From a virus, in the IMG/VR virus record IMGVR_UViG_3300036398_002853, positions 1 through 44,386 of that record: 44,386 bases of DNA. The stretch is one strand, 5' to 3'. Position numbers and translations under genes: made by a program. Under the pieces are notes generated by a model, which saw nothing but the letters and a program-made list of their open reading frames with translations, ran no database searches and was not told the origin of the DNA. Shown here one piece after another: positions 20,259 to 28,270 of this stretch. How positions within the stretch are numbered: the first letter of the stretch is position 1; each line of letters opens with the position of its first letter.

Positions 20259-21179
20259 ATGCCATCAAACACAGACCTAGCAGATGTGAATGAAATTTAT
20301 GTTGGTTATTTACTGGCAGGTAGTAAATGGTGGGATGCCGAAGCAAAAAATCAATTCAATCGCAAATCCAAGGTGATTGGTGCGTCACGAACTGCTATTC
20401 AAATTGAACGGGCAGAACGAATGGTTGAAGAGTTTTTGATATGGGCAAAAGCACACAAATACTCTGGAAAAGTAAAAAAGGTGTGGTGGACTGCACGACC
20501 GGGTGTGCTGTCTCGTGCGGTTGGACGAGAAGTAGACTCACGCAAGAATCCCACAGACATTCTTATACAATTCACCAGAGGGCCAGTTGACGGATTCTTG
20601 GGTCTGTCCGCAAAATCCACATCAGGTGGGGGTGATATTGGTTTCAAGAATCCGGGTATTGGAACCGTGGAAGCCGCACTTGAAGTGGATTTGAGCACTG
20701 TGCTCACAGAAGCAGTAACCACTGCTGTAAAAAAATTTAAACTACCAGAAAACTCAAAAGCACGAAAAGACGCTATTCGTAACAAACCCGGCGTACAAAA
20801 ACAAACACAAGAGATAGGATCACAAGTGCTTGCCAAGGTGCGAGACATCATGTACACCCGCTTGAACGAACTTGATAGTTTAAAGTTGCGTGATTACATA
20901 TTGAAAAATTGGTTGGATGCCAGTAATGATTTATACCCACCGTATGTTAAAGTCACGGGCATGGGCGACAAACCGGGAAAGATTACTGCCAAAGTAGACG
21001 ACCCGCTCAAGAACAAAAAACTTGACGCAATTATGAAGGGTGAAATTTCAATAGAAAAAGTTGGAAACGAATCAATAGGTGTGAGTGCAAGTGGTAAAAA
21101 AATCCTGAAAATGAGAGCCAAGTTTGAATCTGAAAAATTAGCGTCCACCATTAAATTTTCGGGTGATCCGTGGAGTTGA
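20259..21179 (+). CDS. Putative PD-(D/E)XK-type nuclease-like protein (306 aa)
   Basis: ATG 20259 with GGAG upstream. Residues about 96-125 read NPTDILIQFTRGPVDGFLGL then SAKSTSGGGDIGFKNPG: an Asp in a strand, then a strand with 'S-A-K', the spacing of the D...(D/E/S)-x-K core of restriction-endonuclease-like folds, followed by a Gly-rich loop and 'FKNPG'. The N-terminal third is helical and basic with WWTARPGVLSRAVG. A related layout occurs in hypothetical proteins of large aquatic phages, as far as I recall. It may process packaged or host DNA. The catalytic assignment is tentative because the acidic residue before K is replaced by S. Confidence 0.7.
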   Translation: MPSNTDLADVNEIYVGYLLAGSKWWDAEAKNQFNRKSKVIGASRTAIQIERAERMVEEFLIWAKAHKYSGKVKKVWWTARPGVLSRAVGREVDSRKNPTDILIQFTRGPVDGFLGLSAKSTSGGGDIGFKNPGIGTVEAALEVDLSTVLTEAVTTAVKKFKLPENSKARKDAIRNKPGVQKQTQEIGSQVLAKVRDIMYTRLNELDSLKLRDYILKNWLDASNDLYPPYVKVTGMGDKPGKITAKVDDPLKNKKLDAIMKGEISIEKVGNESIGVSASGKKILKMRAKFESEKLASTIKFSGDPWS

Positions 21180-21210
21180 AACCTGCTCTACATATTCTAA
21201 AGGAAAACAC

Positions 21211-21981
21211 ATGAAAGACTATTTCCAATTTATCCGTAATCTACACGAGCGTCTAGGCATTTACGATAACCCTAATGCTTTTGACCCAGCGAGTGCTGAT
21301 CCTGAATCTCCTCGTGCTCGTAAACTAACACACGAATTTGATCGCAGGATGCGTGCAGCAGGCACAAGCAAGGGGTACAAGCAAGCCCTGTCCGCAGCGT
21401 GGGCAGGAATTCGTGCCAAGCGTAAAGCAGCAGCACAAAAGCCGTCTCGTACTCCGTATCCGTGGGGCAACAAGACCAGCATTGCAGGCTGGTGGAATCC
21501 CAAACTGGAAAACTACACATTCTCGCACAGCAACGGCTACCATGTAACACAATTGGTAAGAAACCCGTCTCGTTTCGGTATTAGTCAGCAAGAATTGTAT
21601 GAAGGATTAAAAAAAGAGGGATACTACTATAATCAAAGGGGTTTGGGTTGGTACGACAAAAACGGAGACGAGCACATGTACACTGCTGAACGAGTCAAAG
21701 AGCGAATAGAAAAAGAGGACATGGATTTGGCTTACGAAGTCCAGCGTGTTGCGTACATAAAGGGTTGGCTCAAAGTGTACAGCGGTGGAGAAAAAACACC
21801 GTCTCTTGAAGGCATTGATCGCAGTTCCATTAAAGCCGCACTTCGTGAAATACTATCCGTGCGACCAGAAATAATAGATTTGGGCGGCAGCGTAGAAATC
21901 TTTGAAGTAGGCTTGGTACGAAACACACAGAAACTCCGCTGGCTGCGTGGCAAAGAAATACTAGATTACCTGAACTCGTAA
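21211..21981 (+). CDS. Tagged hypothetical protein (256 aa)
   Basis: Start ATG 21211 (MKDYFQFIRNLHERLGIYDN) with AAAGGAAAAC upstream; the earlier in-frame ATG lies inside the preceding gene. The N-terminal 15 residues fit the tag pattern with an L-H-E site. Residues about 33-70 (SPRARKLTHEFDRRMRAAGT and following) are a basic helix. The rest mixes aromatic segments (GWWNPKLENYTFSHSNGYHV) with helices. No known domain was recognised. Its stop overlaps the next start (TAATG), so it is translationally coupled to 21981-22466. Confidence 0.7.
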   Translation: MKDYFQFIRNLHERLGIYDNPNAFDPASADPESPRARKLTHEFDRRMRAAGTSKGYKQALSAAWAGIRAKRKAAAQKPSRTPYPWGNKTSIAGWWNPKLENYTFSHSNGYHVTQLVRNPSRFGISQQELYEGLKKEGYYYNQRGLGWYDKNGDEHMYTAERVKERIEKEDMDLAYEVQRVAYIKGWLKVYSGGEKTPSLEGIDRSSIKAALREILSVRPEIIDLGGSVEIFEVGLVRNTQKLRWLRGKEILDYLNS

Positions 21982-22466
21982 TGCACCACGATTTCCGCTC
22001 ATATCTGACTGAACTGTACGACAAGCCGTTTCGGGTTGTGAAAAAGGTGGAAGCCCCCGATCACGCTGCGTACCACTACACAGACGGTGACGAAGCCGAT
22101 CCCAAAGCAGACTACTTGGTTATAAACTTTGGGTACATTCAGCCACAAGACGAAGGTTGGGACATGGATTTTACACGCGGTGGTTCTACTGCACTCACAG
22201 GTGAAGGCAAGGCTACACAGGTGTTTGCAACAGTCATGGACGGGTTCAAACGATTTGTTAAACGCTACGCTCCAAAAACGGTTTCATTCACCGCAGCCAA
22301 ATCAGAAGTAAACGCAAAAACATATTCGTACAGTTCAGGCTCGCGTGTAAAACTGTACAACTCGCTTATCAAGCGATACGCTGCACAAGCAGGATACCGT
22401 CTTGAGTCAACAAAATCCTTGGGCATGGGGCGTGAACTGTTTGTGTTGGAGCGAATTGCCCAATGA
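21981..22466 (+). CDS. Tagged protein with acetyltransferase-like C-terminal domain (161 aa)
   Basis: ATG 21981 overlaps the upstream TAA. The N-terminus MHHDFRSYLTELYDKPF is a clear tag with L-T-E. Residues about 70-155 (TGEGKATQVFATVMDGFKRF, 'KTVSFTAAKSE', 'SRVKLYNSLIKRYAAQAGY') follow a pattern I recall from cyanophage proteins: a GNAT-like layout with helix, strand, then 'SRxKLYxxLxxRxAxxxGY'. Whether it binds acetyl-CoA cannot be told. The downstream gene contains a diverged copy of the same segment. The stop overlaps the next start (ATGA). Confidence 0.7.
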   Translation: MHHDFRSYLTELYDKPFRVVKKVEAPDHAAYHYTDGDEADPKADYLVINFGYIQPQDEGWDMDFTRGGSTALTGEGKATQVFATVMDGFKRFVKRYAPKTVSFTAAKSEVNAKTYSYSSGSRVKLYNSLIKRYAAQAGYRLESTKSLGMGRELFVLERIAQ

Positions 22467-23413
22467 GCCGTCTACAGTTCAAATCGTATCTGACCGAAGC
22501 GTTTACTCGCCCTGCACCGTGGCTAGAACTCACCAAGCCCACAATATGGGGTCGGGTTGGCAAGTACGAAGACTTGATGCACCACAGGTACTTTGCAGTT
22601 AGCCGCAACGAAGGCTTGGACACCGAGATTGGTGTTGACAAGGGAAACGCAGGCAGAAAATACCACAGCGGCTACGGTGTTCCTGTACAAAGCGGTGAGC
22701 AGATGGACAAGTGGGTACAGGAAAAGGTTTCGCCGCTTCTGATTCCCCAAGGCATGTTATACTTGCCCAGTATTCAAGCCCACATTTTCCGTGTGTCGTT
22801 TGGGCACGCATTTGTGTGGGGCGAGAACAAGGGCAGCGAAATTCGTCCACTCGTGACAGCAGACGGTAAACGGATATACGAATTGTCTTTTGCCCGTCTA
22901 GCGTTTCCTGTCCATTTGGACAAGATAAGCGGACACTACTACTGGTCAGACGAACACATTGCGGACTGGAACACTAGTAACGATTTTGTGGACAACGATG
23001 TGGGCGACCTGAACCCACGCCAGTCCATCGGGGTGTTTGGCACGGTGATAGAGATTGCCAAAGCGTTTACCCGCCGACCTGATTTTGGTGGGCTACTGTT
23101 TGGTCGCAAGCAGGACGCTAAATCGTCTCGTGGGCGCATCTACGGTGGGCTAGCCCAACGGGTGGGTGCGTCTATTGGGCTAAAGTCCTACGAATTCCCA
23201 CAGGGTGATCGCCATTTCAGCGATATGGGCGGGCCGAGCACAGACACGGTGCTGGTGGTGAAAAGCAAAAGTATTTACGACGAGTGTGTGGCTATTGCAG
23301 ACGAAGCGTCCCGAGCACAACGGGGCGTGGACTCTATGGTTGCAGGGCTACAAGCGTATGGTGCGTCGCTGAACAAGCCTAAATATAAACCCATACAACA
23401 AATCAAATATTAA
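22463..23413 (+). CDS. Tagged hypothetical protein with a diverged copy of the neighbour's domain (316 aa)
   Basis: ATG 22463 overlaps the upstream stop. The tag is MSRLQFKSYLTEAFTRPAPW (L-T-E before A). The central region is aromatic-rich beta-type sequence (AHIFRVSFGHAFVWGENKG). Residues about 190-240 (GVFGTVIEIAKAFTRRPDFG, SSRGRIYGGLAQRVGASIG) align with the 'VFATVMDGFKRF ... SRVKLYNSLIKRYAAQAGY' segment of the preceding protein, suggesting a shared fold. No catalytic residues were recognised. It is the last gene of a three-gene coupled set starting at 21211. Confidence 0.7.
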   Translation: MSRLQFKSYLTEAFTRPAPWLELTKPTIWGRVGKYEDLMHHRYFAVSRNEGLDTEIGVDKGNAGRKYHSGYGVPVQSGEQMDKWVQEKVSPLLIPQGMLYLPSIQAHIFRVSFGHAFVWGENKGSEIRPLVTADGKRIYELSFARLAFPVHLDKISGHYYWSDEHIADWNTSNDFVDNDVGDLNPRQSIGVFGTVIEIAKAFTRRPDFGGLLFGRKQDAKSSRGRIYGGLAQRVGASIGLKSYEFPQGDRHFSDMGGPSTDTVLVVKSKSIYDECVAIADEASRAQRGVDSMVAGLQAYGASLNKPKYKPIQQIKY

Positions 23414-23440
23414 ACTCCGTGGGTGACGCTACAGAAATGA

Positions 23441-23447
23441 ATAAATA
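23441..23447 (+). promoter_or_regulatory. Late-type box (ATAAATA)
   Basis: ATAAATA 43 nt before the ATG at 23491; a further CTAAATA lies at 23379-23385 inside the preceding gene. Confidence 0.45.
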
Positions 23448-23490
23448 AGTAGACAAGGCAATTACTCCCCCCAATCGAAAGGACATTCCG

Positions 23491-24300
23491 ATGGCATTTA
23501 CCGCAGGATCAGTAGAACTAGCACGAGCCAACAAACTAGGCAACATTCTCGCCCACCTTTTTACCTCTCACGGTGTAAGCGGTGCAATTGGTCGCACAGG
23601 CGCACAGATGATTGAAAAAATGGCGAGAAAACTGGGCTTTGGTATTACTGGTTTGACTACCGGTACTGGATTCCCTCCTTTTGGCACAATCTATCCGGGA
23701 TTGCTACCTAATACACCAGAATTTGCCACGGAGGCTGAACTACAGAATCCCCGTGGTAGCACTCTGCCAAATGGAAATATAATTGGAGCAAATGAAGGAC
23801 AAACTGTTGGTATTTTCCTAAAGAAGTTTGTTCGTAGCGGCGCAGACCATAGGGCTGTCATGTATTCCGGCATTTCATTGGGTGGAACACTAAGTCCCGG
23901 TGCAACTGGTGCAACTGCTTGGGGAATAGTTGGTGGGGTAACACTAGACACTGGAGACAGAATTAATTTCGGTGGGGCTTTCAGCAATAATGATTTTGCG
24001 GTTGTTGGTAGTCCAAGAGGATTCACTTTGGCTTCGGCAGCAACACGACAAATTGCTTTTGCATCTCCGTGGGCTGGTGCTACAAAATCCCCAGGAACTC
24101 TTTTTACCGTTGAAACAATTGGAGTAAATGCTTTTACAGGTGTTGCTGGGCCTACAGGTGGTCAGCCTAACAATACTGCTGTAGTGGCAGGAGCAACTTT
24201 TGAAAACTTCGCAAGCGGAACACAAGTAAATGCAGGATTTACCGCAATGATTTATTTCAATGCTCCTGTTAGTGGTAGCGGTACTTGGAACATAAACTGA
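23491..24300 (+). CDS. Probable virion structural protein (269 aa)
   Basis: ATG 23491 with AAAGGA upstream. After an N-terminal helical part (MAFTAGSVELARANKLGNIL, then AQMIEKMARKLGF) the protein is Gly/Thr/Ala-rich and beta-type (ISLGGTLSPGATGATAWGIV, GDRINFGGAFSNNDFAVVG). It ends with a hydrophobic beta segment (GFTAMIYFNAPVSGSGTWNIN). No signal, membrane or catalytic motif is visible. Composition, late box and position at the head of the next set suggest an abundant structural or decoration protein. Unrecognised otherwise. Confidence 0.7.
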   Translation: MAFTAGSVELARANKLGNILAHLFTSHGVSGAIGRTGAQMIEKMARKLGFGITGLTTGTGFPPFGTIYPGLLPNTPEFATEAELQNPRGSTLPNGNIIGANEGQTVGIFLKKFVRSGADHRAVMYSGISLGGTLSPGATGATAWGIVGGVTLDTGDRINFGGAFSNNDFAVVGSPRGFTLASAATRQIAFASPWAGATKSPGTLFTVETIGVNAFTGVAGPTGGQPNNTAVVAGATFENFASGTQVNAGFTAMIYFNAPVSGSGTWNIN

Positions 24301-24307
24301 GTGGTAT

Positions 24308-24799
24308 ATGGGTGATACCGAATTTGATTTCGGTTTCACAGCGGTTGATGAAGACGAGTTAAAGGTACTTGCCCCTTCACCACCGCAACCACCACCGCAA
24401 CCGGCGGTGTCAAGTGCTGCCATTTCGGCTATACAGGCTAGACTTGCAGAAATAGACGCTAAACTTGTGGCTTTCAAGCCAGCGTCTCCTGCACAACTAA
24501 CCCGTGTGGAAGAAAAGATTGATCGTGTACTAAACATGGAGTTGGGGGAACTCAGTGCTTCAGTACACGCTCAAGGCGAAAACTTGAGTGCAGTTTTGGA
24601 TGAGGTTGAAGAACGATCTAATGCTATGCGTGAGGACTGCAAAACCAAACTGTTGGAGTTGGAAGCCATGATACTTCCTCTACTAACTAATTTGATGAAG
24701 AACCCACAGAAAGAGTACATTCACTGGCCCAACCGTTCGGAAAAACTACAGACTCAAATTGACAGGATCACCAAACTGACACGCAGTTACGGAGCATGA
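24308..24799 (+). CDS. Coiled-coil protein conserved in T4-like marine phages (163 aa)
   Basis: ATG 24308, 7 nt after the upstream stop; the Shine-Dalgarno is weak (GAGTGG). The N-terminus EFDFGFTAVDEDEL is followed by a Pro-rich linker (PSPPQPPPQP) and a long coiled coil (RLAEIDAKLVAF ... RVEEKIDRVLNMELGEL ... VLDEVEERSNAMREDC). The end, MILPLLTNLMKNPQKEYIHW then PNRSEKLQTQID, is a signature I remember from many cyanophage/T4-like hypothetical proteins. It is probably a virion assembly or structural component. One nucleotide separates it from the next gene. Confidence 0.8.
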   Translation: MGDTEFDFGFTAVDEDELKVLAPSPPQPPPQPAVSSAAISAIQARLAEIDAKLVAFKPASPAQLTRVEEKIDRVLNMELGELSASVHAQGENLSAVLDEVEERSNAMREDCKTKLLELEAMILPLLTNLMKNPQKEYIHWPNRSEKLQTQIDRITKLTRSYGA

Positions 24800-24800
24800 T

Positions 24801-26660
24801 ATGAGCGACCAATACAAGAGTCTACGCACAGTAATCCTTGAACTTCAAGCAGCACCCGTAAAAACAGGGCACAAAGAGCGAGAAGTGTGGAAGACCGCTA
24901 GTGGTCACTACGGTGCAAAGAATCCATCTGGAACCGTGGACTACTTTGATGACGAGCAAAAAGCAAAGGTGTACTCAAAAGGACAGGGACGCGGTGGCAG
25001 CGTGGATCACGGCACAGTTGACTCTTCTCGGGAAGTGTCACTAGATCAAGACGGGTACGCAAAAGACAAGACTGTGGATCAAAAGCAAAAACCACAGGCA
25101 CAGGCTGCTGAAGCACCTGCTCCCGCTGCTGCATCTCAAGCCAAACCACAAGCAGCACCACAACAAGGCAAGCCCGCAGATCAGCCCACCAAAACCGCTA
25201 AAGATCAACCACAGCCTGAAGAAGAGCATCCTGATGTAGCCGCAGAAGACCCACAAACAGTTTTTGATGCAGCGTTTCGTGAAGACCCTGTGGGCAGCGG
25301 AAAACTAAAACCTGATATTCGCAAGGCTAATGTGGTAGCCAATGCTATCAAAACCGAAACCTTTGCTGGCCCACGAGACGACAGCGAATCCGTATTCGGT
25401 GACGCAAACGCAGAAAAACAATTCACCGATGAAATGAACCACGCAGCACTTGCTGCTCTGCGTGGGCAAAAAGTGATTGACTTTGAGTTGTGTGACAAGA
25501 TGTTTTCTCAAGTTGGTTTCTGCTACGACCGCAAGGGTGAAAAGACCACAAAGGGTATTGTGCGTAAAGAGATGCCGCAATTCTCTTCACAGGTTGATCC
25601 CAAGAAGCCTGATTCGCCTGCATTCAAGGCTCTCATGGCAGGCAAGGGATACACTAGTCCTGAACAAGTAACTCCCGAAGACTTGAAACTAGAAGTCAAC
25701 ATGGAGAAGGCGTATCAGGAAGCACTCAAAGACGCAGGCTACGAGATCAACGATCAGGAAGTGGATGCCACTTCACTCAAGCCTATTCAGGGTGAACTAC
25801 TAGGCTCCAAAGTTGCAGCCATGTACGGCACACTCGTAGCCGCACAGCAAGACCCACAAAACTACGGCAAGGCTGCTGCTCGCCTGCTTGAACCCATCTA
25901 TGTAAGCGACGGCTATGTGATTGACGGGCATCACCGTTGGGCAGCACAATGTGCAGTAGATATTGCAAACGGTCAAGGCACAAATGCCAAGATGAGAACC
26001 CGAACCATTACCAAGGGTGGCAAGGCAGTACCTATTGATGAAATTATCCAGTTCTCAAACAAGTTCCAACAGGATGCAGGACTAATGAGCCAAAGCCGCT
26101 CGGGTGCAACTGTGGGTGAGAAGCCAAAGGAAGAAAAGAAGGAGAAGCCCATGAAAGAAGGATTCGTAGACCCCCGTTCGTCTCGTGAGCGTTTGGTTGA
26201 GTCGCTGCTTGAAGCCGTAAAGGTAAAGCGTGATCGCAACCCACAACTAGGAACCATTGGCTACGGTGTAGACACCGATGACCCTGCACGATTCGTGGGA
26301 TCAAACAAACCACTCAAGACTCGCAAGACTGATGCAATGGGCAACCTGCTTCCCAAGCCAAGCGCAAAGGGGTGGAAGGCAAGCGCAGCAGCCACAGGTA
26401 ATGCCATTGAGATGGCACAGCAACTCATTGCCACCATGAACATCAAGCCCGCAGGCACAAAGTTTGAAGTGTACGGAGAGAAAAACGGTAAGCCGTATAC
26501 ACTCAAGGTCAAGAAGATCAAGAAGATGGGCATAGATACTTACGAGACTGCTGGTAGCCGAGAGGTTGAACTCAAAGCAGCAGGCACAGGGCTACAGGTT
26601 CTAGACAAGCGTACCCGCAAAATTGTACTAGATCGTGGCAACGACATGTTGTGGGACTAA
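24801..26660 (+). CDS. Tagged large protein with ParB-like DGHHRW domain (619 aa)
   Basis: ATG 24801 with GGAG upstream. The N-terminus MSDQYKSLRTVILELQAAP is tag-like with I-L-E. Next come a SGHYGAKNPSGTVDYFDDEQ segment and a disordered Ala/Pro/Gln/Lys linker (about 90-150). A folded core (about 155-440) contains IYVSDGYVIDGHHRWAAQCA (about 366-386), the G-H-H-R-W signature of ParB/sulfiredoxin-type domains, which bind or hydrolyse nucleotides (CTP) or cleave nucleic acid. The region MKEGFVDPRSSRERLVESLLEA (about 450) repeats a tag-like L-L-E site. The basic C-terminal domain has TLKVKKIKKMGIDTYETAG. It is possibly an ejected virion protein acting on DNA. Confidence 0.75.
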   Translation: MSDQYKSLRTVILELQAAPVKTGHKEREVWKTASGHYGAKNPSGTVDYFDDEQKAKVYSKGQGRGGSVDHGTVDSSREVSLDQDGYAKDKTVDQKQKPQAQAAEAPAPAAASQAKPQAAPQQGKPADQPTKTAKDQPQPEEEHPDVAAEDPQTVFDAAFREDPVGSGKLKPDIRKANVVANAIKTETFAGPRDDSESVFGDANAEKQFTDEMNHAALAALRGQKVIDFELCDKMFSQVGFCYDRKGEKTTKGIVRKEMPQFSSQVDPKKPDSPAFKALMAGKGYTSPEQVTPEDLKLEVNMEKAYQEALKDAGYEINDQEVDATSLKPIQGELLGSKVAAMYGTLVAAQQDPQNYGKAAARLLEPIYVSDGYVIDGHHRWAAQCAVDIANGQGTNAKMRTRTITKGGKAVPIDEIIQFSNKFQQDAGLMSQSRSGATVGEKPKEEKKEKPMKEGFVDPRSSRERLVESLLEAVKVKRDRNPQLGTIGYGVDTDDPARFVGSNKPLKTRKTDAMGNLLPKPSAKGWKASAAATGNAIEMAQQLIATMNIKPAGTKFEVYGEKNGKPYTLKVKKIKKMGIDTYETAGSREVELKAAGTGLQVLDKRTRKIVLDRGNDMLWD

Positions 26661-26661
26661 A

Positions 26662-27207
26662 ATGAAAGACTTCAAGGACTTACGAGATCACGCATTCAAC
26701 TCACTTCAGAGATTATTCTTTGAAGAGTTTGATGCTGAACTCACCGAAAGCAAAATAGTTCTTGATATGCCTAATTTTGATCGTGAAGATGTGATTGCGT
26801 ATCTTGACGAAGAAGGCATTGAGTGGGAAGAAAAAGACGGCGTGATTGAGATTCTTGATCCTGTGGAGCAAGCAGATATTGATGTGGAAATTGAAGCCGA
26901 AGAAGACGAAGAGATTGAAGAATCGGTTGAAGTGCAAACCGAAATGATTAACGAGGCTGCTGCTCGTCGCAAGATCGTGGTTCGTAAAGGCAAGAAGCGA
27001 ATCATTTTCAAGTGCGGACCGGGCATGATGAAAAAGGGCGCAAGAGTGTGTGTGCGACGACCGGGTTCTCAACTACGCAAACTCAAGATGCGCTCCAAGC
27101 GGTCTGCTCGCAAGGCTCGTTCCAAGCGTAATGTGGCTAGAAGACGGCGTAAAATTTCTATGCGTAAACGGCTCTCGTTCGGCTTGCGTCCACGCAAGCG
27201 CAAGTAA
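26662..27207 (+). CDS. Bipartite acidic/basic protein, possible head-core or DNA-condensing precursor (181 aa)
   Basis: Start ATG 26662 (MKDFKDLRDHAFNSLQRLFF), 1 nt after the upstream stop; the more upstream in-frame start lies in the previous gene. Residues 1-94 are acidic (DVEIEAEEDEEIEESVEVQ). Then MINE-AAARRK (95-104) gives an I-x-E site right before a very basic half (KIVVRKGKKRIIFKCGPGMM, VCVRRPGSQLRKLKMRSKRS, RRRRKISMRKRLSFGLRPRK). The C-terminal half resembles Lys/Arg-rich proteins of cyanophages. A scaffold-like acidic pro-part removed by the prohead protease, leaving a protamine-like DNA-binding half, fits the sequence. This is inference. Confidence 0.75.
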   Translation: MKDFKDLRDHAFNSLQRLFFEEFDAELTESKIVLDMPNFDREDVIAYLDEEGIEWEEKDGVIEILDPVEQADIDVEIEAEEDEEIEESVEVQTEMINEAAARRKIVVRKGKKRIIFKCGPGMMKKGARVCVRRPGSQLRKLKMRSKRSARKARSKRNVARRRRKISMRKRLSFGLRPRKRK

Positions 27208-27224
27208 AAACAGGAAACTACACC

Positions 27225-28043
27225 ATGATTCAATGTGACAAGACACCCAACGGTGGTCGTATACAGGTTCGCAGCAACGATTCCCAAGCGGATATTGGTT
27301 TCGTGCTTTCCGATCAAACTGAAACTCCGCTGACTCTATACATCAACGAAGAGTACGGCAGCGATCCACGCCTCACACTGGCAGTAATCGACAGTCTTGT
27401 GGAGCGTTACGCTTCTCCTGTTGTGTGGTTCCGTACAGGCAACGCAGAGTTGCGGTATCTGCCGTACATATCAAACACAGTCTACAGGCACTCCACAGTT
27501 CACGAACAGTCGCTATTCACTCGCCCGTTCAACGACAGCAAAGCGTTTACACGAATCTATTCTCTTGCAGAAGCCATGAGCAATTACGCACTGGTTCGTT
27601 CTGTAAACGAAGAACTACAAATATTTGACAGATACGCTGTGCTGTCCAAGTTTAGGAAAGCGTTAAAACCACTGGAATTCATCACCATGAAAGAAGAGTG
27701 TGACTACAATATACAGACCGCGTGTGTGGACGCAACCCGTAACACCATTCAGCACGGCAAGGAGAACTTGGATGCCACAGGCTCGTACTCGGCGGCTTTT
27801 CAAAAAGTGCTACACGAATTGGAAGCGAAACAGGCGAGCGGCTCGTATTCGTTTGACGCAAAAACCGCGTATCTGCGTGAAGTCGTGGTTGGAGTGTGTC
27901 TACCAGCAATCGTCCTGTTTGGTAGCAGCAATCCATTCACACAGGCTGTGACCGAATCATTTATTCGTGGTGCTGCGGAGTACGCACGAATATCGGAAGA
28001 GTTGCTAGAAGGCTACGAAGCCGCACTCAAGTATTCAAACTAG
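27225..28043 (+). CDS. Hypothetical protein (272 aa)
   Basis: ATG 27225 with CAGGAAACT upstream. The first part (IQVRSNDSQADIGFVLSDQT, LYINEEYGSDPRLTLAVIDS) is beta-rich; the rest is mainly helical (FTRIYSLAEAMSNYALVRSV, AVLSKFRKALKPLEFITMKE). It contains ECDYNIQTACVDATRNTIQH, and the final 60 residues are hydrophobic helices (YLREVVVGVCLPAIVLFGSS) without a clear transmembrane span. No family was recognised. Its neighbours are virion-type and DNA-processing genes. Confidence 0.7.
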   Translation: MIQCDKTPNGGRIQVRSNDSQADIGFVLSDQTETPLTLYINEEYGSDPRLTLAVIDSLVERYASPVVWFRTGNAELRYLPYISNTVYRHSTVHEQSLFTRPFNDSKAFTRIYSLAEAMSNYALVRSVNEELQIFDRYAVLSKFRKALKPLEFITMKEECDYNIQTACVDATRNTIQHGKENLDATGSYSAAFQKVLHELEAKQASGSYSFDAKTAYLREVVVGVCLPAIVLFGSSNPFTQAVTESFIRGAAEYARISEELLEGYEAALKYSN

Positions 28044-28100
28044 ATACTTTGTTGAATATTTCATAAATTACACACCTAGATACTATTAGGAGATTAAACT

Positions 28101-28268
28101 ATGCCAAACATGAGAGATATGCTGCTATGGATGCAACAGCAACAGAACAAGCCTGAATTCGCTGCTGCCAAGCGGTGGATGGAACGCAACCAAACTCCAC
28201 TTCCCCAACAGCCCAAGACTGAACCCGAAGTGGAAGCGGTTGATGAACAGCCATCTGAAGACGAATAA
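28101..28268 (+). CDS. Small hypothetical protein (55 aa)
   Basis: ATG 28101 with AGGAG 10 nt upstream; TAA at 28266-28268, 2 nt before the next start. The protein is MPNMRDMLLWMQQQQNKPEF, then AAAKRWMERNQTPLPQQ, and an acidic Glu/Pro tail (EPEVEAVDEQPSEDE). A helical N-terminus and acidic disordered C-terminus suggest a small adaptor. A degenerate late-type box (CTAGATA) lies upstream at 28076-28082. It fills the gap between 28043 and 28271. Confidence 0.7.
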   Translation: MPNMRDMLLWMQQQQNKPEFAAAKRWMERNQTPLPQQPKTEPEVEAVDEQPSEDE

Positions 28269-28270
28269 GT

